NCBI RefSeq assembly: GCF_014647795.1
Contig: NZ_BMPW01000011.1
Span: 124,001-188,000, forward strand
Reading direction: 5' to 3'
DNA length: 64,000 nt
Source of the DNA: Actinoplanes campanulatus
GTDB lineage: Bacteria; Actinomycetota; Actinomycetes; Mycobacteriales; Micromonosporaceae
In this document: positions 44,291 to 53,464 of the stretch, piece after piece
How the letters are laid out: each line of letters begins with the position of its first letter
Numbering within the stretch: position 1 is the stretch's first letter
Program-made: the position numbers and the translations under genes
The notes under the pieces: generated by a model
The model's database searches: none
What the model was told of the DNA's origin: nothing
What the model saw: the letters and a program-made list of their open reading frames with translations, nothing else

Positions 44291-44372
44291 GTGTACACCC
44301 TGTGCACGGTGGTCACAGCGGCCCCGGCCTGCGCTTTCGCCACTCCGGTGTGTGGTCTTGCACACCGTGCAC
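44291..44372. promoter_or_regulatory. Array of palindromic sites upstream of sucC
   Basis: GTGTACAC (44291-44298), GTGCAC (44302-44307), CGGTGTG-N8-CACACCG (44346-44367) and GTGCAC (44367-44372) lie in 82 bases, about 30-110 bases upstream of a probable sucC -10 at 44403. The position upstream of the -35 suits an activator, though a repressor is possible. Confidence 0.5.
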
Positions 44373-44547
44373 CCGCGCGCCAACGGAGGTCGCTCAGGTC
44401 GCTAGTCTGCGGATGAAGGCCGTTTCGCAGATGCGGATGGGCCGGACGATCCTCACGCTGGCGGCGCGCTGCGCTGCGCCGCGCACACAGGTCGGGACGC
44501 AACGGTGCGGCTTGCCGGCGCTTGGCGTCGCGAGCGAAAGGAGACAC

Positions 44548-45726
44548 GTGGACCTGTTCGAGTATCAGGGGCGCGACCTGTTCGAACGGCACGGGCTGCC
44601 CGTGCTGGGCGGCGGCGTCGCCGAGACCCCGCAGGAGGCCCGGGCGATCGCCGAGCGGCTGGGCGGCAAGGTCGTCGTCAAGGCGCAGGTCAAGGTCGGT
44701 GGCCGTGGTAAGGCCGGTGGCGTCAAGCTGGCCGACGGGACGGACGAGGCCGAGGCCCGTGCGACCGACATCCTGGGCATGGACATCAAGGGCCACACGG
44801 TCCACAAGGTGATGCTGGCCGAGACGGCCGACATCAAGGAGGAGTACTACTTCTCCTACCTGCTGGACCGGGCCAACCGGACGTTCCTCTGCATCGCCAG
44901 CGTCGCCGGCGGCATGGAGATCGAGACGGTCGCCGAGGAGGACCCGGACCGGGTCGCCAAGATCGCGATCGACGCGAGCAAGGGCGTGGACGAGGCGAAG
45001 GCGCGCGAGATCGTGACCGCCGCCAAGTTCCCGGCCGAGGTCGCCGACCAGGTCGTCGACATCGCGGTGAAGCTGTGGGCGGCGTTCGTCGCCGAGGACG
45101 CCACGCTGGTCGAGGTCAACCCGCTCGCCAAGGTGGGCGACGGCCGGGTGCTGGCGCTGGACGCCAAGGTCACGCTGGACGAGAACGCCGGCTTCCGGCA
45201 CCCCGACCACGAGGCCCTGGAGGACAAGTCCGCGGTCGACCCGCTGGAGCAGGCCGCCAAGGAGAAGAACCTCAACTACGTCAAGCTCGACGGTGAGGTC
45301 GGCATCATCGGTAACGGCGCCGGCCTGGTCATGTCGACCCTGGACGTGGTGGCGTACGCGGGCGAGAGCCACGGTGGCGTCAAGCCGGCCAACTTCCTCG
45401 ACATCGGCGGTGGCGCGAGCGCCCAGGTGATGGCGAACGGCCTGGAGATCGTCCTCGGTGACCCGGCCGTGAAGTCCGTCTTCGTGAACGTCTTCGGCGG
45501 CATCACCGCGTGCGACGCGGTGGCCAACGGCATCGTCCAGGCCCTCGCCCTGCTCACCGAGCGCGGCGAGACCGTCACCAAGCCGCTGGTCGTCCGCCTC
45601 GACGGCAACAACGCCGAGGCCGGCCGCGCCATCCTGGACGGCGCCAACAACCCGCTGGTCGAGCGGGTCGACACGATGGACGGAGCGGCCCAGCGTGCCG
45701 CCGAGCTCGCGGCTGCGGGGAAGTGA
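44548..45726 (+). CDS. sucC: Succinyl-CoA synthetase beta subunit (ADP/GDP-forming)
   Basis: The beta subunit binds nucleotide and CoA-side substrate in the TCA-cycle step succinyl-CoA to succinate. The 392-residue protein opens [19 protein letters not shown] with an ATP-grasp domain ([18 protein letters not shown]) and closes with the CoA-ligase domain carrying the succinate/phosphate loop [14 protein letters not shown] 44548 has GAAAGGAG upstream; the long 5' extension of the open frame is non-coding. Its stop is four bases before sucD, so the two are coupled. Confidence 0.96.
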   Translation: MDLFEYQGRDLFERHGLPVLGGGVAETPQEARAIAERLGGKVVVKAQVKVGGRGKAGGVKLADGTDEAEARATDILGMDIKGHTVHKVMLAETADIKEEYYFSYLLDRANRTFLCIASVAGGMEIETVAEEDPDRVAKIAIDASKGVDEAKAREIVTAAKFPAEVADQVVDIAVKLWAAFVAEDATLVEVNPLAKVGDGRVLALDAKVTLDENAGFRHPDHEALEDKSAVDPLEQAAKEKNLNYVKLDGEVGIIGNGAGLVMSTLDVVAYAGESHGGVKPANFLDIGGGASAQVMANGLEIVLGDPAVKSVFVNVFGGITACDAVANGIVQALALLTERGETVTKPLVVRLDGNNAEAGRAILDGANNPLVERVDTMDGAAQRAAELAAAGK

Positions 45727-45730
45727 ACTA

Positions 45731-46612
45731 ATGGCGATCTGGCTCACCAAGGACTCCAAGGTCATCGTCCAGGGCATCACCGGTGGTGAGGGCTCCAAGC
45801 ACACCAAGCGGATGCTCGCCGCGGGCACCCAGGTGGTCGGTGGCGTCAACCCGCGCAAGGCCGGCACCAAGGTGGACTTCGACGGCACCGAGCTGCCCGT
45901 CTTCGCCAGCGTGGCCGAGGCCATCGCCGCGACCGGCGCCGACGTATCGGTGATTTTCGTACCGCCGGCGTTCACCAAGGCCGCGGTCGTCGAGGCGATC
46001 GACGCCGAGATCCCGCTCGCCGTGGTGATCACCGAGGGCGTGCCGGTGCAGGACTCGGCGGCGTTCTGGGCGTACAACGTGGCCAAGGGCGAGAAGACCC
46101 GGATCATCGGCCCGAACTGCCCCGGCATCGCGTCGCCCGGCGCCTCCAACGCCGGCATCATCCCGGCCGACATCACCCCGCAGGGCCGCATCGGCCTGGT
46201 CAGCAAGAGCGGCACGCTGACCTACCAGCTGATGTACGAGCTGCGGGAGTTCGGCTTCTCCACCGCCGTCGGCATCGGTGGTGACCCGATCATCGGGACC
46301 ACGCACATCGACGCGCTGAAGGCGTTCCAGGAGGACCCGGACACCGACGCGATCGTCATGATCGGTGAGATCGGTGGCGACGCCGAGGAGCGGGCCGCCG
46401 AGTTCATCAAGGCCAACGTCACGAAGCCGGTGGTCGGCTACATCGCCGGCTTCACCGCGCCGCCCGGGAAGACGATGGGCCACGCCGGCGCCATCATCTC
46501 CGGTTCGGCCGGCACCGCCGACGCCAAGAAGGTCGCGCTCGAGGCGGCCGGCGTCAAGGTCGGCAAGACGCCGTCCGAGACCGCCCAGCTCATGCGCGAC
46601 ATCTTGAGCTGA
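45731..46612 (+). CDS. sucD: Succinyl-CoA synthetase alpha subunit
   Basis: The alpha subunit carries the phosphorylated histidine and binds CoA. The 293-residue protein has a CoA-binding Rossmann domain ([19 protein letters not shown]), the NCPGIASPG loop, and the active-site His in [22 protein letters not shown] 45731 is four bases after the sucC stop. A strong hairpin follows. Confidence 0.96.
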   Translation: MAIWLTKDSKVIVQGITGGEGSKHTKRMLAAGTQVVGGVNPRKAGTKVDFDGTELPVFASVAEAIAATGADVSVIFVPPAFTKAAVVEAIDAEIPLAVVITEGVPVQDSAAFWAYNVAKGEKTRIIGPNCPGIASPGASNAGIIPADITPQGRIGLVSKSGTLTYQLMYELREFGFSTAVGIGGDPIIGTTHIDALKAFQEDPDTDAIVMIGEIGGDAEERAAEFIKANVTKPVVGYIAGFTAPPGKTMGHAGAIISGSAGTADAKKVALEAAGVKVGKTPSETAQLMRDILS

Positions 46613-46626
46613 GCAGGCCTGTGCAA

Positions 46627-46672
46627 ACGGCGCGCCGTCGATCGGGAAGCGACCCGATCGGCGGCGCGCCGT
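46627..46672 (+). terminator. Terminator after sucD
   Basis: ACGGCGCGCCG and CGATCGGG pair with CCCGATCG and CGGCGCGCCGT, joined by a T-G wobble: a 20-bp stem with a six-base loop, 15 bases after the sucD stop. Confidence 0.85.
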
Positions 46673-46718
46673 CGTATCTGTATCGCCGCTCCGGCATCGG
46701 CATGGAAAAGTAGGCGCG

Positions 46719-48152
46719 ATGTCCAGCACACCCGACCGGCCCGGCGGCTCGGAGGACCCGTTCGCGGTCGCCGAGGCGCTCCAGTCCGTGGTGCGGGACA
46801 CCGCCGCCATCGAGCGGGAGGCCCCCGCCGAGCGGATCACCGAGGCGATCGGCGCCGATGACGGCCGGCGCGACACCGTGGTGCTCGACGAGGAGATGCT
46901 CGGGCGCCGGGAGACGGTCCGGGTGCCCACCCAACGCCGGCCCACCCCCGGGCGGCGCGCCCCGCTGCCGGTCGCGGCCCTCTTCGCCACGCTGTGGGCG
47001 GCCCTGCTGACCTACCTCCCGGTAGCCGCCGTGATCGGTCTGGCCCGCACCCTGGAGGGCTCCGGCGGGCTGGCCGGCGCCGCGCACGCCGGGCTGGCCG
47101 GGTGGATGCTCGGGCACGGGGTGCCGATCGGGACCTCGATCGGGCCGCTCGCGCTCGCCCCGCTGGCGCTCACCGGGTTCGTGCTCTGGCGGCTCAACCG
47201 GGCCGGGCTGCACGTGACCCGGGCGATCGGGGCCAGGCGGACCGGTTCGATTCCCCGGGCGATTCTCGTCGCGGTGGTGGTCGGTTGCGCGTACGCCCTG
47301 GTCGGAGCCCTTGCCTCGATCCTGGTCGACGGCCGCGGCACGGAGGTCTCCACCGGTGTGGCCGCGTCGCGTTTCCTCGCCCTCGGCGTCCTCGGATCGC
47401 TGGTCGGGGCGCTGCGCGGCACCGACGCGATCTCGGTCCTGGCGCGCCGGGCGCCACCCGCGATCCGGCACGGTCTGCGGTCCGGTGTGGTCGCGGCGTT
47501 CCTGATCCTCGCCGCCGGAGCGGTCGCCGGCGGGCTCGCGGTCGCGCTCGGCGGAGCCCAGGCGGCGGACATCATCGCCGGCTACCAGACCGGCGTGGCC
47601 GGCCAGGCCGGCATCACCCTGATCAGCATCGGGTACGCGGTGAACGTCTCGATCTGGGCGGCCGCCTACCTGCTCGGCCCCGGCTTCGCGCTGGGCACCG
47701 GCACCATCGTCCGGCTCACCGAGGTCGCGGTCGGGCCGCCGCCGATGCTGCCGCTGGTCGCCGGGCTCCCGGAGGGCCCGGTCGGGGCGATCGGCACCCT
47801 GCTGCTGGCCTGCCCGGTGATCGCCGGGGCGGTGGCCGGCTGGGCGCTCACCCAGCGGCTGCGGTTCGGCCGGGACAGCGCGTGGCGGGCCGCCCGGCGG
47901 GCCGGCAAGGGCTCCGCCGCCGTCGTCGAGCCGCGCTGGTCGCTGCTGGTGACGTCGGGCCTGTTCGCCGGACCGGTCGCCGGGGTCGCCCTGGGTGTGC
48001 TGGCCTGGCTCTCCGGCGGCGCGGTCGGCTCCGGGCGGCTGGCCCGGATCGGGCCGGACCCGGTCCAGACCGGCGTCGTCGCGGCCCTCGTGGTGGCCGT
48101 CTCGGTCACCCTCGGAGCCACCGCGACCAGGGCGTTCTTCCGCCGCTCCTGA
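46719..48152 (+). CDS. DUF6350 multi-spanning membrane protein (PerM-like)
   Basis: A 477-residue membrane protein with an acidic cytoplasmic N-terminus of about 85 residues, then about nine helices. The family, called cell-division membrane protein or PerM in mycobacteria, is conserved just upstream of purN, as here. Mycobacterial PerM supports cell division; the biochemical role is unclear. A Gly-rich GGAVGSGRLARIGPDP loop precedes the last helix. The ATG at 46719 follows AAAAGTAGG; the ribosome site is weak. It converges on the small DUF4190 gene with two bases between stops. Confidence 0.82.
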   Translation: MSSTPDRPGGSEDPFAVAEALQSVVRDTAAIEREAPAERITEAIGADDGRRDTVVLDEEMLGRRETVRVPTQRRPTPGRRAPLPVAALFATLWAALLTYLPVAAVIGLARTLEGSGGLAGAAHAGLAGWMLGHGVPIGTSIGPLALAPLALTGFVLWRLNRAGLHVTRAIGARRTGSIPRAILVAVVVGCAYALVGALASILVDGRGTEVSTGVAASRFLALGVLGSLVGALRGTDAISVLARRAPPAIRHGLRSGVVAAFLILAAGAVAGGLAVALGGAQAADIIAGYQTGVAGQAGITLISIGYAVNVSIWAAAYLLGPGFALGTGTIVRLTEVAVGPPPMLPLVAGLPEGPVGAIGTLLLACPVIAGAVAGWALTQRLRFGRDSAWRAARRAGKGSAAVVEPRWSLLVTSGLFAGPVAGVALGVLAWLSGGAVGSGRLARIGPDPVQTGVVAALVVAVSVTLGATATRAFFRRS

Positions 48153-48154
48153 AT

Positions 48155-48478
48155 CTAGAAGTTCTGGAAGTCCTGCGGGTTGAAGTCCTGCATGACCATG
48201 CCCAGGATCACGAACACCACGGTCAGGGCCAGTGTGGCGGCACCGCAGGCGATGCCCGCGATGGCCTGCCCGCGGTTGGTGGCCCGGCCCTGTTCGGCCT
48301 TCTGCTTGCCGAGGAAGCCCAGGACGACCGCCGCGATGGCGAGCGGCACCCCGAGATAGAAGCAGCAGAGCGCCGGGATCGAGACGATGCCCAGGATCAT
48401 GGCGATCAGGCCCTGGTTGTTGTCGGCGCCGGACGGCGGCATGCCGCTCGGTCCGTAGTAGGGCGGGGGAGTGCTCAT
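48155..48478 (-). CDS. DUF4190-type small membrane protein
   Basis: A 107-residue protein: a Pro/Tyr/Gly-rich cytoplasmic N-terminus (STPPPYYGPSGMPPSG), then two helices joined by a basic loop (GFLGKQKAEQGRATNRGQAIAG, typical of DUF4190). The family is common in actinomycetes and of unknown function; members often sit beside division or secretion genes. ATG 48478 with GGAGGA upstream. Confidence 0.82.
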   Translation of the reverse strand: MSTPPPYYGPSGMPPSGADNNQGLIAMILGIVSIPALCCFYLGVPLAIAAVVLGFLGKQKAEQGRATNRGQAIAGIACGAATLALTVVFVILGMVMQDFNPQDFQNF

Positions 48479-48619
48479 GCTTCGGTCCTCCGGATCCGGC
48501 GTGCGACCAATGATCGGTACGGATGCCCAAGTCGTCGCAGCTTAACGCAGGAGTGACCGATGCCGCCCGGGAAACGCCCCGTTGTCGGGGATGGCTCGGC
48601 GCGACGATAGGGTGCACAG

Positions 48620-49237
48620 GTGACTGACCCCGCGCCCGCCCGCCTGGTCGTCCTCATCTCCGGATCGGGCAGCAACCTGCAGGCTCTCCTCGAAGCGACA
48701 GCCGACCCGGCGTACGGCGCCACCGTGGTCGCCGTCGGTGCCGACCGGGACGGGATCGCCGGCCTGGAGCACGCCGCGGCCGCTGGAATTCCCACCTTCG
48801 TGGACTCGGTGAAGGCCTACCCGACCCGGGACGACTGGGACGCCGCACTGACCGGGCACGTCGCCGCCCATCGCCCGGATCTGGTCATCTCGGCCGGCTT
48901 CCTGAAACTGGTCGGCAAACAGTTCCTGGACGCGTTCGGCGACCGGTACATCAATACCCACAACGCGCTGCTGCCGGCCTTCCCCGGCATCCACGGTCCG
49001 CGGGACGCGCTGGCGTACGGGGTGAAGGTGGCCGGCGCGACGCTCTTCTTCGTGGACGCCGGTGTCGACACCGGGCCGATCATCGCCCAGACCGTGGTCC
49101 CCGTGCTCGACGACGACACGGAGGACACGCTCACCGAGCGCATCAAGGTGGCCGAGCGGGCCCAGCTGGTCGACTTCGTCGGCCGCCTGGTCCGCGAGGG
49201 CTGGACCATAGCGGACAGAAAGGTACGGATTCCGTGA
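48620..49237 (+). CDS. purN: Phosphoribosylglycinamide formyltransferase
   Basis: Transfers a formyl group from 10-formyl-THF to GAR, the third step of purine synthesis. The 205-residue enzyme has the GAR site [13 protein letters not shown], the catalytic Asn/His segment [22 protein letters not shown] and the catalytic Asp in [16 protein letters not shown] 48620 has no ribosome site; TAGGGT at 48608-48613, six bases upstream, suggests a leaderless mRNA. The stop overlaps purH by four bases. Confidence 0.96.
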   Translation: MTDPAPARLVVLISGSGSNLQALLEATADPAYGATVVAVGADRDGIAGLEHAAAAGIPTFVDSVKAYPTRDDWDAALTGHVAAHRPDLVISAGFLKLVGKQFLDAFGDRYINTHNALLPAFPGIHGPRDALAYGVKVAGATLFFVDAGVDTGPIIAQTVVPVLDDDTEDTLTERIKVAERAQLVDFVGRLVREGWTIADRKVRIP

Positions 49238-50793
49238 CCTCCACAGAGGGTCGTCGTCCGATCAAGCGGGCGCTGCTGAGCGTCTGGTACAAGGACGGCA
49301 TCGTCGAGCTGGCGCAGGCGCTGCACGCCGCCGGGGTAGAGATCGTCTCGACCGGTTCGACCGCGTCGACCGTGGAGGCGGCCGGCGTCCCGGTCACCCG
49401 GGTCGAGCAGTTGACCGGCTTCCCGGAGATCCTCAGCGACCGGGTCAAGACGCTGCACCCGCGTGTCCACGGTGGGCTGCTCGCCGACATGCGGCTGGAG
49501 AGCCATGTGAGCGAGCTGGCCGAGCACGGCATCGAGCCGTTCGACCTGCTGATCAGCAACCTCTACCCGTTCACCGAGACGGTCGCCTCGGGTGCGGGCG
49601 AGGAGGAGTGCATCGCGAAGATCGACATCGGTGGGCCGGCCATGGTCCGGGCCGCGGCCAAGAACCACGCCTCCGTCGCGGTCGTCACGGCCGTCTCCGC
49701 GTACCCCCTGGTGCTGGAGGCGGTGAAGGACGGCGGTTTCACGCTGACGCAGCGCAAGCTGCTCGCGGCTCGCGCTTTCGCGGACATCGCGGAGTACGAC
49801 GTGGCCGTCGCCAACTGGTGTGCCTCGACGTTGGTGGAAAGTGAGTGGCCGGAGTTCGCCGGGCTCGCGCTGAAGCGGGAGAACACGCTTCGCTACGGGG
49901 AGAACCCGCACCAGCGGGCCGCGCTCTACCTCGACCCGGAGGCGCCCGCCGGCCTGGCCCAGGCCGAGCAGCTGCACGGCAAGGAGATGTCCTACAACAA
50001 CTACGTCGACGCGGACGCCGCCTGGCGTAGCGCCAACGACTTCACCGAGCCGTGCGTGGCGATCATCAAGCACGCCAACCCGTGCGGGATCGCGGTCGGG
50101 GCGGATGTGGCCGAGGCGCACCGCAAGGCGCACGCGTGCGACCCGGTGTCGGCCTTCGGCGGCGTGGTGGCGGTCAACCGCGAGGTGACCGCGGAGCTCG
50201 CCCGGCAGCTCGGCGAGATCTTCACCGAGGTCGTCGTGGCGCCCTCCTACGAGGCCGAGGCCCTGGAGCTGTTCCGGGAGAAGAAGAATCTGCGGGTCCT
50301 GGTCGCCCCGGCCTGGAACCCCCCGGCCACCGAGATCAAGCAGGTGGGCGGCGGCGTGCTGGTGCAGTCGGCGGACCGGATCGACGCCGACGGCGACGAC
50401 CCGGCGAACTGGACCCTCGCGACCGGCGCGCCGGCTTCGGCCGGGCAGTTGGCGGATCTGGTGTTCGCGTGGCGGGCGATCCGCAGCGTGAAGAGCAACG
50501 CCATCCTGTTGGCGTCGGACGGCGCGACCGTCGGTGTCGGCATGGGGCAGGTCAACCGGGTCGACTCGGCGAAGCTGGCCGTCTCCCGGGCCGGCGCCGA
50601 GCGGGCCCGGGGCAGCATGGCGGCGTCCGACGCGTTCTTCCCGTTCCCGGACGGTCTCGAGGTGCTGATCGAGGCGGGAATCAAGGCGGTGGTCCAGCCC
50701 GGTGGCTCGATCCGTGACAACCTGGTGATCGAGGCCGCCGAGAAGGCCGGCCTGACTGTCTACCTGACCGGGACGCGGCACTTCTACCACTGA
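49234..50793 (+). CDS. purH: Bifunctional AICAR transformylase / IMP cyclohydrolase
   Basis: Catalyses the last two steps to IMP, the substrate of GuaB. The 519-residue protein has the MGS-like cyclohydrolase domain (residues 1 to about 150: [44 protein letters not shown]) and the transformylase domain ([23 protein letters not shown], ending [10 protein letters not shown]). GTG 49234 overlaps purN's stop (GTGA). The two genes form one coupled unit. Confidence 0.97.
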   Translation: MTSTEGRRPIKRALLSVWYKDGIVELAQALHAAGVEIVSTGSTASTVEAAGVPVTRVEQLTGFPEILSDRVKTLHPRVHGGLLADMRLESHVSELAEHGIEPFDLLISNLYPFTETVASGAGEEECIAKIDIGGPAMVRAAAKNHASVAVVTAVSAYPLVLEAVKDGGFTLTQRKLLAARAFADIAEYDVAVANWCASTLVESEWPEFAGLALKRENTLRYGENPHQRAALYLDPEAPAGLAQAEQLHGKEMSYNNYVDADAAWRSANDFTEPCVAIIKHANPCGIAVGADVAEAHRKAHACDPVSAFGGVVAVNREVTAELARQLGEIFTEVVVAPSYEAEALELFREKKNLRVLVAPAWNPPATEIKQVGGGVLVQSADRIDADGDDPANWTLATGAPASAGQLADLVFAWRAIRSVKSNAILLASDGATVGVGMGQVNRVDSAKLAVSRAGAERARGSMAASDAFFPFPDGLEVLIEAGIKAVVQPGGSIRDNLVIEAAEKAGLTVYLTGTRHFYH

Positions 50794-50808
50794 TCACATT
50801 GCTGGCAG

Positions 50809-50845
50809 GGTCGGCTGAGGTGGCTTATCTCCCGTTCAGCCGACC
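50809..50845 (+). terminator. Hairpin after purH
   Basis: GGTCGGCTGA (50809-50818) and TCAGCCGACC (50836-50845) pair perfectly over 10 bp with a 17-base loop, 15 bases after the purH stop. TACGGT at 50874-50879 then resembles a -10 for mdh. Confidence 0.65.
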
Positions 50846-50915
50846 GGCTGGTAATCGTCCGTTAACCGGCTGATACGGTCGCGAAAATTCGCCCGGACAC
50901 TGGGAGAGCAGAGCT

Positions 50916-51866
50916 ATGGGCAAGAAGGTAACCGTCGTAGGCGCCGGTTTCTACGGGTCCACGACCGCGCAGCGTCTCGCCGAGTACGACATCTTCGAGA
51001 CGGTGGTTCTCACCGACATCATCGACGGAAAGCCGGCGGGTCTCGCGCTCGACATCAACCAGTCCCGGTCGATCGAGGGCTTCGAGACGAAGGTCGTCGG
51101 CGTCAGCACCGGCCCGAACGGCGAGGGCTACGAGGCCATCGCGGGGTCCGACGTGGTCGTCGTGACCGCCGGTCTGCCGCGTAAGCCGGGCATGAGCCGG
51201 ATGGACCTGCTCGAGGTCAACGCGAAGATCGTTCGCCAGGTCGCCGAGAACATCAAGAAGTACGCGCCGAACGCCGTCGTCATCGTGGTGTCCAACCCGG
51301 TCGACGAGATGACCGCGCTGGCCCAGCTCGCCACCGAGTTCCCCCGGAACCAGGTCTTCGGTCAGGCCGGCGTGCTCGACACCGCCCGGTTCACCAACTT
51401 CATCGCCGAGGAGCTGAACGTTCCGGTGTCCAGCGTCAAGGCGCTGACCCTGGGCTCGCACGGCGACACCATGGTGCCGGTTCCGTCGCGCTGCACCGTC
51501 GACGGCAAGCCGCTGTCCGACCTGCTGCCGGCCGACAAGATCGAGGAGCTGGTCGTCCGTACCCGTAACGGTGGCGCCGAGGTGGTCGCGCTGCTGAAGA
51601 CGGGCTCGGCGTACTACGCCCCGTCGGCCGCCGCGGCCCGCATGGCCAAGGCCGTCGCCGAGGACTCCGGCGTGGTCATGCCGGTCTGCGCCTGGGTCGA
51701 CGGGGAGTACGGCATCTCCGGCGTCTACCTGGGCGTCGAGGCCGAGCTGGGCGCGCAGGGCATCAAGAAGGTCGTCGAGGACAAGCTCACCGAGAGCGAG
51801 CTGGCCGGCCTGAAGGAGGCCGCCGAGGCGGTCCGCGCCAAGCAGGCGGACGTCGCGCACCTCTAA
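50916..51866 (+). CDS. mdh: Malate dehydrogenase (LDH-like type)
   Basis: Oxidises malate to oxaloacetate with NAD+. The 316-residue protein has the Rossmann GAGFYGS loop, the substrate loop GLPRKPGMSRMDLL with the arginines that favour malate, SNPVDEMT, and the catalytic His in LGSHGDTMVP. It is of the lactate-dehydrogenase-like tetrameric type rather than the mitochondrial type. ATG with GGGAGAGCAG upstream. It lies 219 bases before icd with a terminator between. Confidence 0.95.
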   Translation: MGKKVTVVGAGFYGSTTAQRLAEYDIFETVVLTDIIDGKPAGLALDINQSRSIEGFETKVVGVSTGPNGEGYEAIAGSDVVVVTAGLPRKPGMSRMDLLEVNAKIVRQVAENIKKYAPNAVVIVVSNPVDEMTALAQLATEFPRNQVFGQAGVLDTARFTNFIAEELNVPVSSVKALTLGSHGDTMVPVPSRCTVDGKPLSDLLPADKIEELVVRTRNGGAEVVALLKTGSAYYAPSAAAARMAKAVAEDSGVVMPVCAWVDGEYGISGVYLGVEAELGAQGIKKVVEDKLTESELAGLKEAAEAVRAKQADVAHL

Positions 51867-51876
51867 GATTTCGCTG

Positions 51877-51908
51877 ACGAAGGCCGGGGCGTACGCCCCG
51901 GCCTTCGT
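51877..51908 (+). terminator. Terminator after mdh
   Basis: A 32-base perfect palindrome, ACGAAGGCCGGGGCGT and complement, ten bases after the mdh stop. Another perfect repeat, CACCGGCC-T-GGCCGGTG, follows at 51921-51937. Confidence 0.85.
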
Positions 51909-52034
51909 CGTGAGCACCATCACCGGCCTGGCCGGTGAGCGGCGGTGGCGCGGATCGGCGTACCGATTCGTCCCGGCCTGGGATGGTAGAGGGGACCGCC
52001 GGAACGGGGCCGCCCGGCGATCTACGGGGAGCGG

Positions 52035-52052
52035 GCAGTACGCTCGTACTGC
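52035..52052. promoter_or_regulatory. Operator-like palindrome upstream of icd
   Basis: GCAGTACG-CT-CGTACTGC is a perfect 18-bp inverted repeat ending 33 bases before icd. It shares the core GTACG-N2-CGTAC with the palindrome at 61484-61503 before the VOC gene. It is probably a protein-binding site; the factor is unknown. Confidence 0.6.
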
Positions 52053-52085
52053 TAAGCGTGTGTTTCGGGAGAGGAGCGCCGGCCG

Positions 52086-53303
52086 ATGGCGAAAATCAAG
52101 GTCAAGAACCCGGTCGTTGAGATCGACGGCGACGAGATGACCCGGATCATCTGGAAGCAGATTCGTGAGCAGCTGATCCTGCCGTATCTCGATGTGAACC
52201 TCGAGTACTACGACCTGTCGATCCAGTACCGGGACGAGACCGACGACCAGGTGACGATCGACTCGGCCAACGCCATCAAGCGGCACGGTGTGGGCGTCAA
52301 GTGCGCGACGATCACCCCGGACGAGGCGCGGGTCGAGGAGTTCGGCCTGAAGAAGATGTGGCGGTCGCCGAACGGCACGATCCGCAACATCCTCGGCGGC
52401 GTGGTCTTCCGCGAGCCGATCATCATGAGCAACGTACCCCGGCTGGTACCGAGCTGGACCAAGCCGATCATCATCGGCCGTCACGCCCACGGCGACCAGT
52501 ACAAGGCGACCGACTTCGTCGCGCCGAAGGCCGGCAAGTTCACCGTCACCTTCACGCCGGAGGACGGCTCCGAGCCGCTGGAATTCCACGTCGCGGACTT
52601 CCCGGCCGGTGGCGTCGGCATGGCGATGTACAACTTCGACGAGTCGATCCGTGACTTCGCGCGGGCCTCGTTCCGGTACGGCCTGGCCCGTAACTACCCG
52701 GTCTACCTCTCCACCAAGAACACGATCCTGAAGGCCTACGACGGGCGTTTCAAGGACCTGTTCGCGGAGATCTTCGAGACCGAGTTCGCGGACCAGTTCA
52801 AGGAGGCCGGTCTCACCTACGAGCACCGGCTGATCGACGACATGGTCGCCGCCGCCCTGAAGTGGGAGGGTGGCTACGTCTGGGCCTGCAAGAACTACGA
52901 CGGCGACGTGCAGTCCGACACGGTGGCCCAGGGCTTCGGCTCGCTCGGTCTGATGACCAGCGTGCTGATGACCCCGGACGGCCAGACCGTCGAGGCCGAG
53001 GCGGCCCACGGCACCGTCACCCGGCACTACCGGCAGTGGCAGAAGGGCGAGAAGACCTCGACCAACCCGATCGCCTCGATCTTCGCCTGGACCGGCGGCC
53101 TCAAGCACCGCGGCAAGCTGGACGGCACCCCCGAGGTGACCGAGTTCGCCGAGAAGCTCGAGCGGGTCTGCATCGAGACCGTCGAGAGTGGCCAGATGAC
53201 CAAGGACCTCGCGCTGCTGATCGGCCGCGACGCCCCGTGGCTGTCCACCGACGAGTTCATGAACGCTCTGGACGAGAACCTGGCGCGCAAGCTCGCCGCC
53301 TGA
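52086..53303 (+). CDS. icd: Isocitrate dehydrogenase (NADP-dependent, dimeric type)
   Basis: Oxidatively decarboxylates isocitrate to 2-oxoglutarate. The 405-residue protein is of the eukaryotic-like dimeric class: [39 protein letters not shown] and the NADP region [12 protein letters not shown]. Actinomycetes may instead use the monomeric Icd, so this dimeric gene is informative. ATG with GGGAGAGGAG upstream. It is preceded by a palindromic operator and followed by a terminator, so it is its own unit. Confidence 0.95.
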   Translation: MAKIKVKNPVVEIDGDEMTRIIWKQIREQLILPYLDVNLEYYDLSIQYRDETDDQVTIDSANAIKRHGVGVKCATITPDEARVEEFGLKKMWRSPNGTIRNILGGVVFREPIIMSNVPRLVPSWTKPIIIGRHAHGDQYKATDFVAPKAGKFTVTFTPEDGSEPLEFHVADFPAGGVGMAMYNFDESIRDFARASFRYGLARNYPVYLSTKNTILKAYDGRFKDLFAEIFETEFADQFKEAGLTYEHRLIDDMVAAALKWEGGYVWACKNYDGDVQSDTVAQGFGSLGLMTSVLMTPDGQTVEAEAAHGTVTRHYRQWQKGEKTSTNPIASIFAWTGGLKHRGKLDGTPEVTEFAEKLERVCIETVESGQMTKDLALLIGRDAPWLSTDEFMNALDENLARKLAA

Positions 53304-53320
53304 CTCCAGCGGTAACACCT

Positions 53321-53358
53321 CGAAGGTCCCGCCGGCCACCGTGCCGGCGGGACCTTCG
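53321..53358 (+). terminator. Terminator after icd
   Basis: CGAAGGTCCCGCCGGC pairs perfectly with GCCGGCGGGACCTTCG over 16 bp, loop CACCGT, followed by TCCTTT. It starts 18 bases after the icd stop. Confidence 0.9.
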
Positions 53359-53420
53359 TCCTTTCAGAACAGGCCTTCACGCCGCGTACATCGATTCCCG
53401 CCACGCCAAGGATGAAGAAG

Positions 53421-53438
53421 GCGGGGATGGATCCCCGC
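53421..53438 (+). promoter_or_regulatory. Hairpin in the adhE leader
   Basis: GCGGGGAT-GG-ATCCCCGC is a perfect 8-bp stem 26 bases before the adhE start. It lies inside a nine-codon frame, ATG 53412 to TGA 53441 (MKKAGMDPR), which has only a poor ribosome site and may be chance. A structured leader could affect adhE translation or stability. Confidence 0.4.
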
Positions 53439-53464
53439 TGACCCGAGCCGAGGGGAAGAGGATC

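Larger units (their letters stand above)
44003..44547. other. 545-bp non-coding region before sucC
   Basis: No credible gene is seen. It contains the terminator of the B12-protein gene at 44034-44070, an array of GTGCAC-like palindromes at 44291-44372, direct repeats GGTCGCT at 44388-44394 and 44397-44403, and TAGTCT (44403-44408), a likely -10 that would give a sucC leader of about 130 bases. The leader holds a GCGCGCTGCGCTGCGCCGCG low-complexity stretch near 44464-44483. Confidence 0.5.

Noticed and set aside
53412-53441. Nine-codon leader peptide MKKAGMDPR before adhE
   Set aside because: No meaningful run of codons, poor ribosome site, and it could arise by chance; kept only as a note in the hairpin entry.
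53304-53464. Rex-type redox operator upstream of adhE
   Set aside because: No TTGTGAA-N4-TTCACAA-like inverted repeat is present.
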